64,000 nucleotides of DNA, from positions 124,001 through 188,000 of the forward strand of contig JADJLZ010000009.1 of assembly GCA_016709875.1 (NCBI GenBank). Reading direction: 5' to 3'. A program made the position numbers and the translations under genes. Positions 33,361 through 42,223 of this stretch are shown in pieces; position 1 is the stretch's first letter, and each line of letters begins with the position of its first letter. Below the pieces are notes generated by a model. The model was not told where the DNA came from. It saw only the letters and a program-made list of their open reading frames with translations, and searched no databases. Origin of the DNA: Planctomycetota bacterium. GTDB taxonomy: Bacteria; Planctomycetota; UBA1135; GCA-002686595.

Positions 33361-35048
33361 CAGAAGCTCCTCGAGAGGTAGATGCCCGCGGAGATGGCGT
33401 CCTCCTCCGCGTAGTGCAGCCACTCCGCGTGCGCGGAGAAGCTCCAGCCGCTCGCGCTGTGGAAATCGCGCGAGAGGCGCACGCGGTGCTGCGGGATCTG
33501 GTCGTTGGCGGCGCTGAAGCCGGTGAGATCGTACTGCTCGAGCTCGTAGCCGAGCTCCCAGCTGCCGTTCTCCAGCTGCCGTCCGATCGCGAAGCGCCCG
33601 CCCCAGAGCGTGCTCGTCGAGCCCTGCGTCACGAAGCCTGCGATGCGCGCGCGACCGCCGTCGAAGAGCACGTGGTCCATCTCGAGCCCGGCCTCGGCGT
33701 CGCCGCCCTGGTCGTCCTGGTCGGTCCACGCGCCGAGTTCTTCGCGCAGCCAGAAGTGGTGGTCGGTGCTCTGGCGCGCGCGCAGCATCACGCGCTCGAC
33801 GTGGCTGTTCGCAAGCTGCGTCGCGTCGACCGTCGGGAACTCCCAGCGGTCCATCTCGGGAAAGGCCACGTGCGTCGCGCCCAGCAGCAGCGTGCTGCCG
33901 CCCTCGAAGCGGCGCGCGATCGAGAGGTTGCCCTGCGTGAGCTCGAGGCCCGCGCCCTTCTGCGCGTCGTGCGGCGTGTACAGGTCGATCCAGGCGCTGC
34001 CGTGCAGGTCCCAGCCGCGCTGCGGGGCGAGGTCGTAGCGCACGACGAACAGGTCGCGGTCGCGCGTGAAGTCGCGGAAGGTCTTCTGGAATCCAGCCTG
34101 GAACGAGGTGCGCGCGCTCTCGTCGGCGACCCAGCGGTACCAGGTCGCGAGCTGGAAGTCGCGGAAGGACTCCTGCCGGAAGTCGGGCTCGGGCATGTAG
34201 CCCAGGCTCACACCGTAGGTGCTGCCACCGGTGACGCGCCCGGACCACTCGAGGCCGTCGAGCACACCGAACTCGGGCATGCCATGCTGCAGGAAGCGTC
34301 CGAACTCGAGGCGCTCGGGCTGAAAGCGATCGCCGCCGATCAGGTACGAGAGCCGGTCGAAGCGCAAGCCGGCCTCGTGCTGGTCGTCGGCGTCGGGCAC
34401 GACCGAGTTGCGCCAGTCGTACTCGCCCGCGGCGTGCAGTTCGCCGCCGTGGCCGAAGGCGTTGCGCCAGGTGAGGTCGAGCCCAGCGCGGTCGAAGCCG
34501 AAGCTGCGCTCGCCGCCGAGGTCCACGAGATGCTCCGAGATCAGGTACCAGCGCCCGTCGAATGCCGCGGTGCGCTGCGAGGGACGCAACGCGGGCACCT
34601 CGTTCAAGAGCGGCATTCCCTGTCTCCAGTCCTGGTCGGGCGTCGGCCAGGCCGGGTGCGCGACCGGCGCGGGCTCAGGCGCGCTCGCCGCGCCGGCGGG
34701 ATCCGCGGGCAAACTCGGTGCACCGATCCGCTCGCGCGGGATCGAGGCCTCGCCGCGCGTCCCGGGCGCCGCCACGCGCGCGGCGTCGTCGAACTCGAGG
34801 CGCGCGCTGCGCTCGGAGAGCTCGATCACGCGGCCCTCGATCGGCAGGCCGTCGCGCGGCCGCAGCACGACGCGGTCGCCCTCGCGCAGGCCATCGACAC
34901 GCCCGCGGTCGAGCGTGGCGCGGCCCGCGCTCGAATCCACGACGCGCAGCTCGATCGTGGTCATCTCCGCGGTCTCCTGCGCGCTCGCGGGCAGGAGCGC
35001 CCCGGCGAGCACGAAAGGCACGAATAGGCGGTTGCTCTCGAAGTTCAT
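33360..35048 (-). CDS. outer-membrane beta-barrel of the multiheme cluster (MtrB-like role)
   Basis: The 562-residue protein has a signal peptide ending ASAQ. Residues 30-85 form a small beta domain (DGLREGDRVVLRPRDGLP), then a Pro/Ala linker. The remaining 420 residues show alternating aromatic/polar strands typical of an outer-membrane barrel (for example HAAGEYDWRNSVVPDAD, SFQAGFQKTFRDF) and end in ISAGIYLSRSF with a terminal Phe, the usual barrel-insertion signal. It overlaps the 23-heme gene (ATGA) and the 7-heme gene (TGATG). By position it would be the sheath through which cytochromes pass electrons, as MtrB does. I see no direct sequence match to MtrB, so the role is inferred. Confidence 0.8.
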   Translation of the reverse strand: MNFESNRLFVPFVLAGALLPASAQETAEMTTIELRVVDSSAGRATLDRGRVDGLREGDRVVLRPRDGLPIEGRVIELSERSARLEFDDAARVAAPGTRGEASIPRERIGAPSLPADPAGAASAPEPAPVAHPAWPTPDQDWRQGMPLLNEVPALRPSQRTAAFDGRWYLISEHLVDLGGERSFGFDRAGLDLTWRNAFGHGGELHAAGEYDWRNSVVPDADDQHEAGLRFDRLSYLIGGDRFQPERLEFGRFLQHGMPEFGVLDGLEWSGRVTGGSTYGVSLGYMPEPDFRQESFRDFQLATWYRWVADESARTSFQAGFQKTFRDFTRDRDLFVVRYDLAPQRGWDLHGSAWIDLYTPHDAQKGAGLELTQGNLSIARRFEGGSTLLLGATHVAFPEMDRWEFPTVDATQLANSHVERVMLRARQSTDHHFWLREELGAWTDQDDQGGDAEAGLEMDHVLFDGGRARIAGFVTQGSTSTLWGGRFAIGRQLENGSWELGYELEQYDLTGFSAANDQIPQHRVRLSRDFHSASGWSFSAHAEWLHYAEEDAISAGIYLSRSF

Positions 35049-37111
35049 CGTCCCCCCCTCTTTCGGCGCATCAGCACGTCTTCCCTGACCCCGTGGCAAT
35101 CCACGCACTCGACGGGCAGCGGGCGGTAGCGCACGGCCTGGCCACCCTCGGGCAGGTCCACGGTCGCGTGACAGGCCGAGCAGGCGAGCTTCGAGTGCGC
35201 GTCGCCCAGGCGGAAACGCGCGTCCTTTTCGTGGTCGAAGACCAGGAAAGCCGGCTTCTCGGCCGAATGGCAGCGCGCGCAGTCGTTCGCGTCGCCGACC
35301 ACGAACTGGCCGGCGTGCGGGTCGGGATGGCAGTCGGCGCAGCCCGGACCGCGCGCGGCGCCCCAGGTGCGGCCGGTCGCGGTCGGCGTGCGCAGCTGCG
35401 CGTGACAAGAGCTGCAGTCGGTGCTCGCGTGACCGCCCGCGAGCACGAAGCCGGTCCACTGCGCGTGGTCGAAGCCCCAGGGCAGCGCGCGGAACGAGCT
35501 CGCGCCGTGGCAGCGCGCGCAGCCCTCGCGCCCGTCGACGCGCTGCGCGAGCCGCGCGGCGTCGAACAGGCCCTCGTGCACGTCGGCGTGGCAGGTGACG
35601 CAGCCGGTGAAGCGGCCGAAGTGCTCCTCGACGGTTCCGAAGCTGCGGCCGTGCGCGTCGGGCGCGCTGCGCGTGACGTGGCAGACCGCACACTGCTCCT
35701 GCGCGTGCGCGCCGACGACCGGGAAGCCGGTCCACTCCGAATGGTCGAAATCTGCGACCGCCGTGAAGCTCTCCGCCGTGTGGCAACGCGCGCAGTCGCC
35801 GTGCGCGACCAGCGGCAGCCCGGCCAGGCGCATCCCGAAATAGCCCGCGTGCGCGTCGTCGTGGCAGGCCGAGCAGGTGTCGGGCGTGCCGCGGAAGCGC
35901 CGCGGCGCATCGGCGAGCTTGACGTGGCAGTCCTCGCACTTGCCCTTGGCGTGCGCGCCCTCGAGCGGCAGCGCGCTGTGCGCGTGCTTGGCGAGGTCGA
36001 AGGTGTTGGGTTCAAAACGCACGCGCTCGTGGCATTCCAGGCAGCCTCCGCGCGAGAACGGCCCGTTGGCGAACTGGCCGCCGTGCGGATCGGCGTGGCA
36101 GGCCGCGCACTCGTCTTGGCCACGGCCGGGGTAGCGCCGAGCGAAGTCCGTGAGCTTGGGATCGTGGCACTTTTCGCAGGCGACCTCGGCGTGCGGAGCG
36201 CCGAGGTGGAAGCCCGAGAGCGCGTGCTGCTGCGGGCGGAGCGAGGCCAGCGCGGGGTCGCGGAAACTCGTCTGGTCCTCGGCGTGGCAGCGCACGCAGA
36301 CCTGCGCGCGCGGCAGCTTCTCGGCTTTCGCGACGGCGTCCACGAAGGCGGGAGCGTGCAGGGATTCGTGGCACTCCTCGCAGGCACGCGGCGCGAGCGG
36401 CCGCCCGGGGGCGCCCTCGCGCTCGAGCGCGCGCTCGCCGTCCTTCTCGTGGCACTTGCGGCACGAGACGCCCGCGTGACCGCCGACCAGCGGCAGGAAG
36501 CGCTCGTGTCCGACCGAGGCGAGTTCGTTCCACTTGGCCTGGCCGTGGCAGGCGACGCAGGTGACGTGCATCTCGCCCTTGTGCACATCGGCGTGGCAGC
36601 TGGTGCAGTCCCGGCGCAAGCCGAGGAAGCGGCGCTCGCCTTCTGCGAGCACGGCCTTGGCCGCGTTCGTGTGGCAATCGGCGCAGCCGATCTCGAGGTG
36701 CTTGCCGCTCATCTCGAAGCCGATGCGCGCGTGGTCGAATTTGTCGGCGCTCTCGAAGCCGGCGTTGCGGAAGCTCTGCATGTTGACGCTCGCAAAGCCC
36801 GGGCCGAGGTGTTCGCCGTGGCACAAGGCGCAGCGTTCGGCGAGCGCGGGCTCGAGCGCGCCGTGCAGTCCGTAGCGGCCGTCGAGCTGCACCGCGATCT
36901 CGTCGTGGCAGTCGCGGCAGGCCGCGGTCATGCTCGTCAGCAGCCCGCCGTGGCACTCCGCGCAGCCCGAGCGGCCCGAGAGGCGCTCGAGCGAGCCGTG
37001 CACCGCGGAGAGCGGGCCGGGCGAGCTGCGCCGCAGGTCGGTCACGGCCAGGAAGATCACGGCCCCGAGCGAAACGAGCGCGAGGAAGAGCGAGGTCTTG
37101 CGGGCGTTCAC
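35045..37111 (-). CDS. 23-heme c-type cytochrome with N-terminal membrane anchor
   Basis: The 688-residue protein starts with GTG, overlapping the oxidoreductase stop codon (GTGA). One hydrophobic helix (residues 7-24) anchors or exports it. I count 23 CxxCH motifs between residues 50 and 673, about one per 27 residues. The layout is modular: a DF/FDH...GF-x-L-x-GAHA...CxxCH block alternates with CxxCHxDxHxGxF, as in DHSEWTGFPVVGAHAQEQ and CVTCHADVHEGLF. The extra His of each block are likely sixth ligands, so most hemes would be bis-His and low potential. It is probably periplasm-spanning, linking the inner-membrane oxidoreductase to the porin encoded next. Confidence 0.93.
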   Translation of the reverse strand: MNARKTSLFLALVSLGAVIFLAVTDLRRSSPGPLSAVHGSLERLSGRSGCAECHGGLLTSMTAACRDCHDEIAVQLDGRYGLHGALEPALAERCALCHGEHLGPGFASVNMQSFRNAGFESADKFDHARIGFEMSGKHLEIGCADCHTNAAKAVLAEGERRFLGLRRDCTSCHADVHKGEMHVTCVACHGQAKWNELASVGHERFLPLVGGHAGVSCRKCHEKDGERALEREGAPGRPLAPRACEECHESLHAPAFVDAVAKAEKLPRAQVCVRCHAEDQTSFRDPALASLRPQQHALSGFHLGAPHAEVACEKCHDPKLTDFARRYPGRGQDECAACHADPHGGQFANGPFSRGGCLECHERVRFEPNTFDLAKHAHSALPLEGAHAKGKCEDCHVKLADAPRRFRGTPDTCSACHDDAHAGYFGMRLAGLPLVAHGDCARCHTAESFTAVADFDHSEWTGFPVVGAHAQEQCAVCHVTRSAPDAHGRSFGTVEEHFGRFTGCVTCHADVHEGLFDAARLAQRVDGREGCARCHGASSFRALPWGFDHAQWTGFVLAGGHASTDCSSCHAQLRTPTATGRTWGAARGPGCADCHPDPHAGQFVVGDANDCARCHSAEKPAFLVFDHEKDARFRLGDAHSKLACSACHATVDLPEGGQAVRYRPLPVECVDCHGVREDVLMRRKRGGR

Positions 37112-39411
37112 GGCGTGCTTCCCCCGAACAGGTGTTGCGCGTAGACCCAGGCGTAGGCGATGTGCAATCCGAGCAGCACGACCAACAGCACCGCCATCCA
37201 GCGGTGGAACCAGCGCCAACTCGAGAGCACGCCGCGCAGATCTTCGTAGTGCGCTGCGGCGAGCGCCGTGCGCCAGGCCTGGCGCGAGAGCTCGAGCGTC
37301 TCGTGGATCGTGGCCTCCGGGATGCGCTGCGCGCGCGCCTCGGCAGCGAGCCGGCGCAGCACCGCGCGCAAGGCGCGCTGGCCCAGGGGCAGCGCGGCGA
37401 TGCGCAGCAGCACGTTCGAGCGCCAGCGCCGCACCTCGACGAGCGCGAGCACCTCGCCACGCGCGCGCTCGGCGAAGGCGCGCTGCGCGGGATCGAGCGC
37501 GCCGACGAGGCCCTCCAGGCGGCGCTTCACCTCCGAGAGCTCCAGCTCGCGCCCGTTCGCGGCGCGCGGCACCCAGGCGTACACGTAGCGGCCGATCGCG
37601 CCGGTCGCGAGCAGCGCCGCGAGCATCCACAGCGCGTGGCCGCCGAGCGAATCGCCGGCCGCCATCGCCGCGTGCAACGTCGCCGCGACCAGCGCCACGA
37701 TGCCGGTGGCGACGTGCACGGTCATCCACGAGGGCAGCGAGCCGAGCGCCCAGCGCCCCACGGCGGCGCGCCGCGCGAGGTAGAGCAGGTTGAGCGCGAC
37801 CAGCGCAGTCGCGCAGATGCCGAACCACAGCCCGATGCCCATGCCCGGCCGCAGGAGCGAGTGCTGCACGTGCGTCGCGCGCGCGTCGCGCGGGAGCAGG
37901 TAGTAGTCGGAGTGCCAGAAGGCCCAGGCGAGCGCCGCGAGCGCGAGCACGAAGCTCGTCGCGAGCGCACGCACGAGCCCAGTGCCCTGTTCCACCACCG
38001 GCGCCTGCTTCGGCCGCAGGGCGGGATCGAAGGAGACGCCGCTGCGCTGCAGGAGCTCGACCGGCGCTTCGCCGCCGGCGAAGACGAAGACGTCGTCGTT
38101 CTCGAGCACCAGGTCCTCGCCCTCGCGCTCGACGTGCACGCGGTCGAGCGCGATGGCGCGCAGCTCGGTCGAGCGCAGCACCTCGAGCTTGCCCTTGGAC
38201 TCGGCCGCGTCCAGGCGTGCGACGACGCGCGCGCGAGCGCGGTGGAAGCTCGCGCCGCGGTAGGCCAGGCGCACGAGATTTCCCGGCTGCTCGGCGAGCG
38301 CGAGCGCCGCTTCGAGCGCGCTGTCGCCGCCACCGACGACGAGCACCCGCCGGCCCTCGAAGGACTGCGCGTCGAGCAGCGCGTAGGCGACGTTGGGTAG
38401 CTCCTCGCCGGGGATGCCCAGGCGCCGCGGCAGTCCGCGCCGGCCGATCGCCAGACACACGTGACGCGCGTGGACGGTGCCGCGCGAGCTGTGCACGTGG
38501 AACACGCCCTGCGCGTCGCGTTCCAGCCCCTCGAAGGTGATGCCGGTCTCGATCGCCAGCCCTGCACGGTCGACGACCTCGCGCCAGAACTCGATCAGCT
38601 CCTCCTTCGAGTAGCTCGCCCGATCCAGGCGCACGTCCTCGCTGAGCACGACCGGCTCGGTCAGCACGAGCTTGCGGCGCGGGTACTTGGCGACCGTACC
38701 GCCGAGCGCCTGCTCCTGCTCGACGAGCAGAAAGTCCAGACCCGCGCGCTGCGCCTCGAGCGCGCAGGCAAGGCCCGCCGGGCCCGCGCCGACGATCACG
38801 AGGTCGAGCGGGCCCTCGCCCGGCACCGACTCGCTCGCGTCGTGCTGCTCGCCCCCGCCGCCGACGAGCACCGCCTCGCGCGCGAGCGAGGGCGCGCGCG
38901 CGAGCGTGTGCGCGCGCGCGCTGCGCTGCGCCACCTCGCGGCCGACCGCGAAGCCGTGCTCGACCGCGGTGCGAATGCGCGCGTGTGCGGTCACCTCGCC
39001 CGCCAGGAACAGCCCCGGCGTCCCGAACGCCTCGAGCGATTCGGAGAGCGCCGGGATGTCCGTGCGCGTCTCGAGGTCCGCAAGGCGCACCTGGATTGCG
39101 CCCACGGGGCAGACGCGTTCACAGGCAGTGACGCCGGTGCAACGCGCGCCGTTCACGACCATCGCCTGGCCGTGCACCATCTCGAGCACGCCCTCCTCGG
39201 GACAAGCGCGCACGCAGGCGCCGCAACCCAGGCAGCGCGAGAGATCGACGACCGGGTGCTGGAGCTGCGCGCGCTCGCCGCCGCTGCGCACGACGCGCTC
39301 GCGTTCGGCGAGGTGCTCCTGCATGCGCGCCAGTTCGTGGCGGCGCAAGAGCAGCGCGCACAGCGCGGCTCCGAGTCCGAGCACGAGCGCGAGGAGCAGG
39401 GTCCAGCTCAT
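37108..39411 (-). CDS. membrane ferredoxin/NAD(P)-linked flavoprotein/cytochrome b-like oxidoreductase
   Basis: The 767-residue protein starts with a membrane helix. A ferredoxin domain has one full site (Cys60, 63, 66, 70) and a second with Val94 where a Cys is expected (Cys91, 97, 101). A TrxR-like flavoprotein follows, with FAD motif VIVGAGPAGLACALE near 206 and a second Rossmann motif VLVVGGGDSALEAAL near 356. The PGLFLAGEVTAHARIRTA motif, normally at the C-terminus of such enzymes, lies before the FAD motif. C-terminal helices carry spaced His (MTVHVATG, ATLHAAM, WRWFHRW, GLHIAYAW) that could bind b-type heme. It likely feeds electrons from NAD(P)H or quinol to the 23-heme protein, whose gene overlaps it. 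Confidence 0.88.
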   Translation of the reverse strand: MSWTLLLALVLGLGAALCALLLRRHELARMQEHLAERERVVRSGGERAQLQHPVVDLSRCLGCGACVRACPEEGVLEMVHGQAMVVNGARCTGVTACERVCPVGAIQVRLADLETRTDIPALSESLEAFGTPGLFLAGEVTAHARIRTAVEHGFAVGREVAQRSARAHTLARAPSLAREAVLVGGGGEQHDASESVPGEGPLDLVIVGAGPAGLACALEAQRAGLDFLLVEQEQALGGTVAKYPRRKLVLTEPVVLSEDVRLDRASYSKEELIEFWREVVDRAGLAIETGITFEGLERDAQGVFHVHSSRGTVHARHVCLAIGRRGLPRRLGIPGEELPNVAYALLDAQSFEGRRVLVVGGGDSALEAALALAEQPGNLVRLAYRGASFHRARARVVARLDAAESKGKLEVLRSTELRAIALDRVHVEREGEDLVLENDDVFVFAGGEAPVELLQRSGVSFDPALRPKQAPVVEQGTGLVRALATSFVLALAALAWAFWHSDYYLLPRDARATHVQHSLLRPGMGIGLWFGICATALVALNLLYLARRAAVGRWALGSLPSWMTVHVATGIVALVAATLHAAMAAGDSLGGHALWMLAALLATGAIGRYVYAWVPRAANGRELELSEVKRRLEGLVGALDPAQRAFAERARGEVLALVEVRRWRSNVLLRIAALPLGQRALRAVLRRLAAEARAQRIPEATIHETLELSRQAWRTALAAAHYEDLRGVLSSWRWFHRWMAVLLVVLLGLHIAYAWVYAQHLFGGSTP

Positions 39412-39447
39412 GCGGTTCCCGGGTTGGCGCTCCCCCTCGCGCCTGGA

Positions 39448-40314
39448 TCAGAACTTCGGGGGCGTCGAATCGGGCGTGGACTGCGACGAGGCCGCGGGAG
39501 CGCTCTGGCCGTCCGCACGCGGCGGCAGCGTCGCCACGCTCTTCTTGGGTGCGGCGGGCTCGACGACGGGCGCCGCGGGCTGCTGCTGCGTGGTCGCGAC
39601 GGGCGTGGGCGCTGCGGCGGCCGGCGCACCCTTGGAGCCGGGCTTGGTGGCCGTCAGCTGGCCGTGCAGGGCCGCGGCCTCGACATAGCGCCGCGCGGCG
39701 GCGTCGCAGGCGTCCAGACGCTGGTCGAGCTCCTTCGAACGCTCGGCGAGCGCGACCACTTCGCTCGCGATCGCGGTGACGGCGGCGTGGTTGAAGTCGT
39801 GGCCGAGGAACAGCGCGTGGTCGTGCAGGTCGGCGTTGAAGGCGTCGAGCGTCACCTGCGCGGTCGCGGTGGCGGTGACGACGGCCTCGTAGCGCGCGCG
39901 AGTCTCTTCCATGCGCACGTGGCTGGCGGCGCGCAGGCGCGTGTTCCCGATCGCCTCGAGGTCCTTCGTCCACTGCTTGAAGACGTCCTCGGCGGACTCC
40001 TTCATGGGTTCGACGCTCTCGGAGAACTTCGCGGCCTGCTTCTCCGACGCGTCGATGGACGCGACGAAGCCGCTGTAGGTCTGTGCCGCATCGCCCGCGA
40101 AGTCCGGGCGCGCGAGCTTCTCGAGCATCTCGAGGGCTGCGCGCGCGCGTTCCTTGGCGACGGTCGATTCGACCTGCACGCTCTCGATGCGCGAGAGCAG
40201 GCCGTCGACCTCGTTGAGGCTGGTCTTCGAATCGCCCGAGAGGACGCTGCAGCCGGTGAGAAGGGCGCAGGGCGCCGCGATCAGGAACAGGGAGAAAAGA
40301 AGCGCGGACCTCAT
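39448..40314 (-). CDS. DUF2959-like lipoprotein
   Basis: The 288-residue protein has a lipoprotein signal with LTGC and a GGAG ribosome-binding site eight bases before the ATG. The body is a long amphipathic helical, coiled-coil-like region (about residues 30-215) with SFQ-type heptads, similar to the DUF2959 family of unknown function. A Pro/Ala/Thr-rich low-complexity tail of about 70 residues follows (PAAAAPTPVATTQQQPAAPV). It lies 36 bases before the oxidoreductase gene and 109 bases after ccsA, so it is probably part of the electron-transfer operon, perhaps as a structural or assembly factor. Confidence 0.78.
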   Translation of the reverse strand: MRSALLFSLFLIAAPCALLTGCSVLSGDSKTSLNEVDGLLSRIESVQVESTVAKERARAALEMLEKLARPDFAGDAAQTYSGFVASIDASEKQAAKFSESVEPMKESAEDVFKQWTKDLEAIGNTRLRAASHVRMEETRARYEAVVTATATAQVTLDAFNADLHDHALFLGHDFNHAAVTAIASEVVALAERSKELDQRLDACDAAARRYVEAAALHGQLTATKPGSKGAPAAAAPTPVATTQQQPAAPVVEPAAPKKSVATLPPRADGQSAPAASSQSTPDSTPPKF

Positions 40315-40423
40315 CGTGGGTGCTCCGATGGGTGGAACGGCCTGGTACCCGCGGAATGCGAGTGCGTTCCCCCGTGGAGCGGGTCTTCGGCCGCGCGCGG
40401 GCCGGATCTTGAGCCGCGGCAGG

Positions 40424-42223
40424 CTAGATCGTCGCGCCGCCTGCAGCTCCCCCGTCGCGGGTTCCGCCGGAGGAGTGCGAAGGCATTTCCCCTCGCGCCT
40501 CGGCCTTGATCGCCGCGCGCAGACGCTCGCGCCACCAGCCGTAGGTCCCGAGCAGCACGATCCCGCCCTGCACCCCGTAGTAGGTCCAGAGCGCGTTGTG
40601 GATGCCGCTCGTGAAGCCGTAGCTGTGCAGGCCGACGCCGAGCAGGTTGACGCCGAACCAGGAGAAGGCCACCACCATGCCGCCCGCGGCGGCCGCGGCG
40701 CACACGCCGTGCTCTTTCAGGTAGCCGCCCATGCGCGCGTGCAGGATCACGAGCTGGCTGAGCACGATCAGCAGCGCGCCGTTCTCCTTGGGGTCCCAGC
40801 CCCAGAAGCGGCCCCACGAATCGTTGGCCCAGATCCCGCCCAGGATCGTTCCGACGGTCGAGAAGATCACGCCGAAGCACAAGACGCCGTACACCATCCG
40901 GCCCAGGCCGGAATAGAACGTGCGCTGGTCGCGGCGGAAGCCGAAGGCCTTGGCGATCAGGTAGAAGCTGCCGAGCACGGCGGCGAGCATGCCGGCCGAG
41001 TAGCCGACGGTGATCGCGGTCACGTGCGTGGCGAGCCAGAAGTTGGTGTCGAGCACCGCGACGAGGCTCGGCATCGTGTCCTTCTTGTCGAGCGACTCGT
41101 AGCCGTTGGCGATGAACACGCCGACCATGCCGAGCACTGCCGCGGCCGAGAGCGCGAGGCGCTGGCGCGTGATGCGCTCGGCCACCAAGGCGACGAGCGT
41201 GCTGACCCCGGTGATGAAGAGCACCGTCTCGTAGAGCGTCGAGACCGGCGGGCGGTTGCGGATGATGCAGCGGATCACGATCGCGGTGATCACCAGCGCC
41301 GTCCCCGCGGTGGCGAAGAGCGCCGCGCCGCGGTACGGCAGCTTGGCCTTGGGCGCCATCCAGGAGAAGGCCATGAACAGGAAGGCCAGGATGAAGACGA
41401 TCTGGCCGTAGAACAGGAACTGGCCGCGGTAGTAGAAGCGCTCGAGCGGGATCTTGCCGTACTCACCGCGCGCCTGCGCCATCGCGATCGATTGCCCGGA
41501 GACAGCCGCGAGCTGGTTCTCGAAGGCGCCAGGGTCGTCGCGCCTCTGCTGCAGCGCACTGAAGCCCGCCGCGACCTGCTTCTGGCCCTCGGTGAGCTTG
41601 TCGCGGAACATCGGCGCGGTCAGGCGCAGGGCGACTTCCTCGGGGGTCAGCCACTCGGCGTCCTTGGGCTCGGGCTGCGGCGCGGGCACGAGCGCGAGGT
41701 CGAGGTGGCCGCTGAGCGAGTCGTAGATCTGCACCGCCTCGGCCAGGTTGACGATCTGCGTCTGGACCGAGTTGCGTTCCTTGGGCTCGATGTGGCTGTA
41801 CTCGTTGGCCTTGGCAAAGAGCGCGTTGAGGCCCGGCTCGAGCTCGCGGAACGTGTAGCGGTCGCGCTTCTTCTTGTCGACGTGCGCGAGGCCGATGGCG
41901 TCGAGCGCGGCGGCGTCGGAGACGAGAAAGACCGGCTCGTCCACGGCAAGCTCGGGGAAGAAGGCCTGCTCCATCAGCCACTCGGTCGAGCGCAGGTGCG
42001 TCTTCGCATCGTCCCCGCGCGTGACGCTCTTGCGACCGGAAAGGCGCAGCAGCGTGAAGTCGGCGAAGGTCGAGACGGGCTTGATGCGCCCCCCGTCCTG
42101 CACCGGCAGCACTTCGAACAAATCCACGGAGTGCGGCGTGAACTTGCCCGTCTGGGCGCTCGCGGGAAGCGCGCAGCCGAGCAGCGCGAGCAGGGTCGTC
42201 AGGATGCGGATCTGGAGGTTCAT
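40424..42223 (-). CDS. ccsA: cytochrome c biogenesis protein CcsA (system II)
   Basis: The 599-residue protein has a signal peptide and about 250 residues of periplasmic domain (YKFTPHSVDLFEVLPVQ-like start, KPVSTFADFTLLRLSG), then about eight membrane helices. The heme-handling WWD-type motif is present as WANDSWGRFWGWDPKENGAL, and His in THVTAITVGY and GLHSYGFTSGIHN fits the heme-ligand positions. With ResB it exports heme and attaches it to CxxCH apocytochromes. The N-terminal extension is long compared with plastid and Bacillus forms. It overlaps resB by ATGA. The location next to proteins with 41 heme sites is meaningful. Confidence 0.94.
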   Translation of the reverse strand: MNLQIRILTTLLALLGCALPASAQTGKFTPHSVDLFEVLPVQDGGRIKPVSTFADFTLLRLSGRKSVTRGDDAKTHLRSTEWLMEQAFFPELAVDEPVFLVSDAAALDAIGLAHVDKKKRDRYTFRELEPGLNALFAKANEYSHIEPKERNSVQTQIVNLAEAVQIYDSLSGHLDLALVPAPQPEPKDAEWLTPEEVALRLTAPMFRDKLTEGQKQVAAGFSALQQRRDDPGAFENQLAAVSGQSIAMAQARGEYGKIPLERFYYRGQFLFYGQIVFILAFLFMAFSWMAPKAKLPYRGAALFATAGTALVITAIVIRCIIRNRPPVSTLYETVLFITGVSTLVALVAERITRQRLALSAAAVLGMVGVFIANGYESLDKKDTMPSLVAVLDTNFWLATHVTAITVGYSAGMLAAVLGSFYLIAKAFGFRRDQRTFYSGLGRMVYGVLCFGVIFSTVGTILGGIWANDSWGRFWGWDPKENGALLIVLSQLVILHARMGGYLKEHGVCAAAAAGGMVVAFSWFGVNLLGVGLHSYGFTSGIHNALWTYYGVQGGIVLLGTYGWWRERLRAAIKAEARGEMPSHSSGGTRDGGAAGGATI

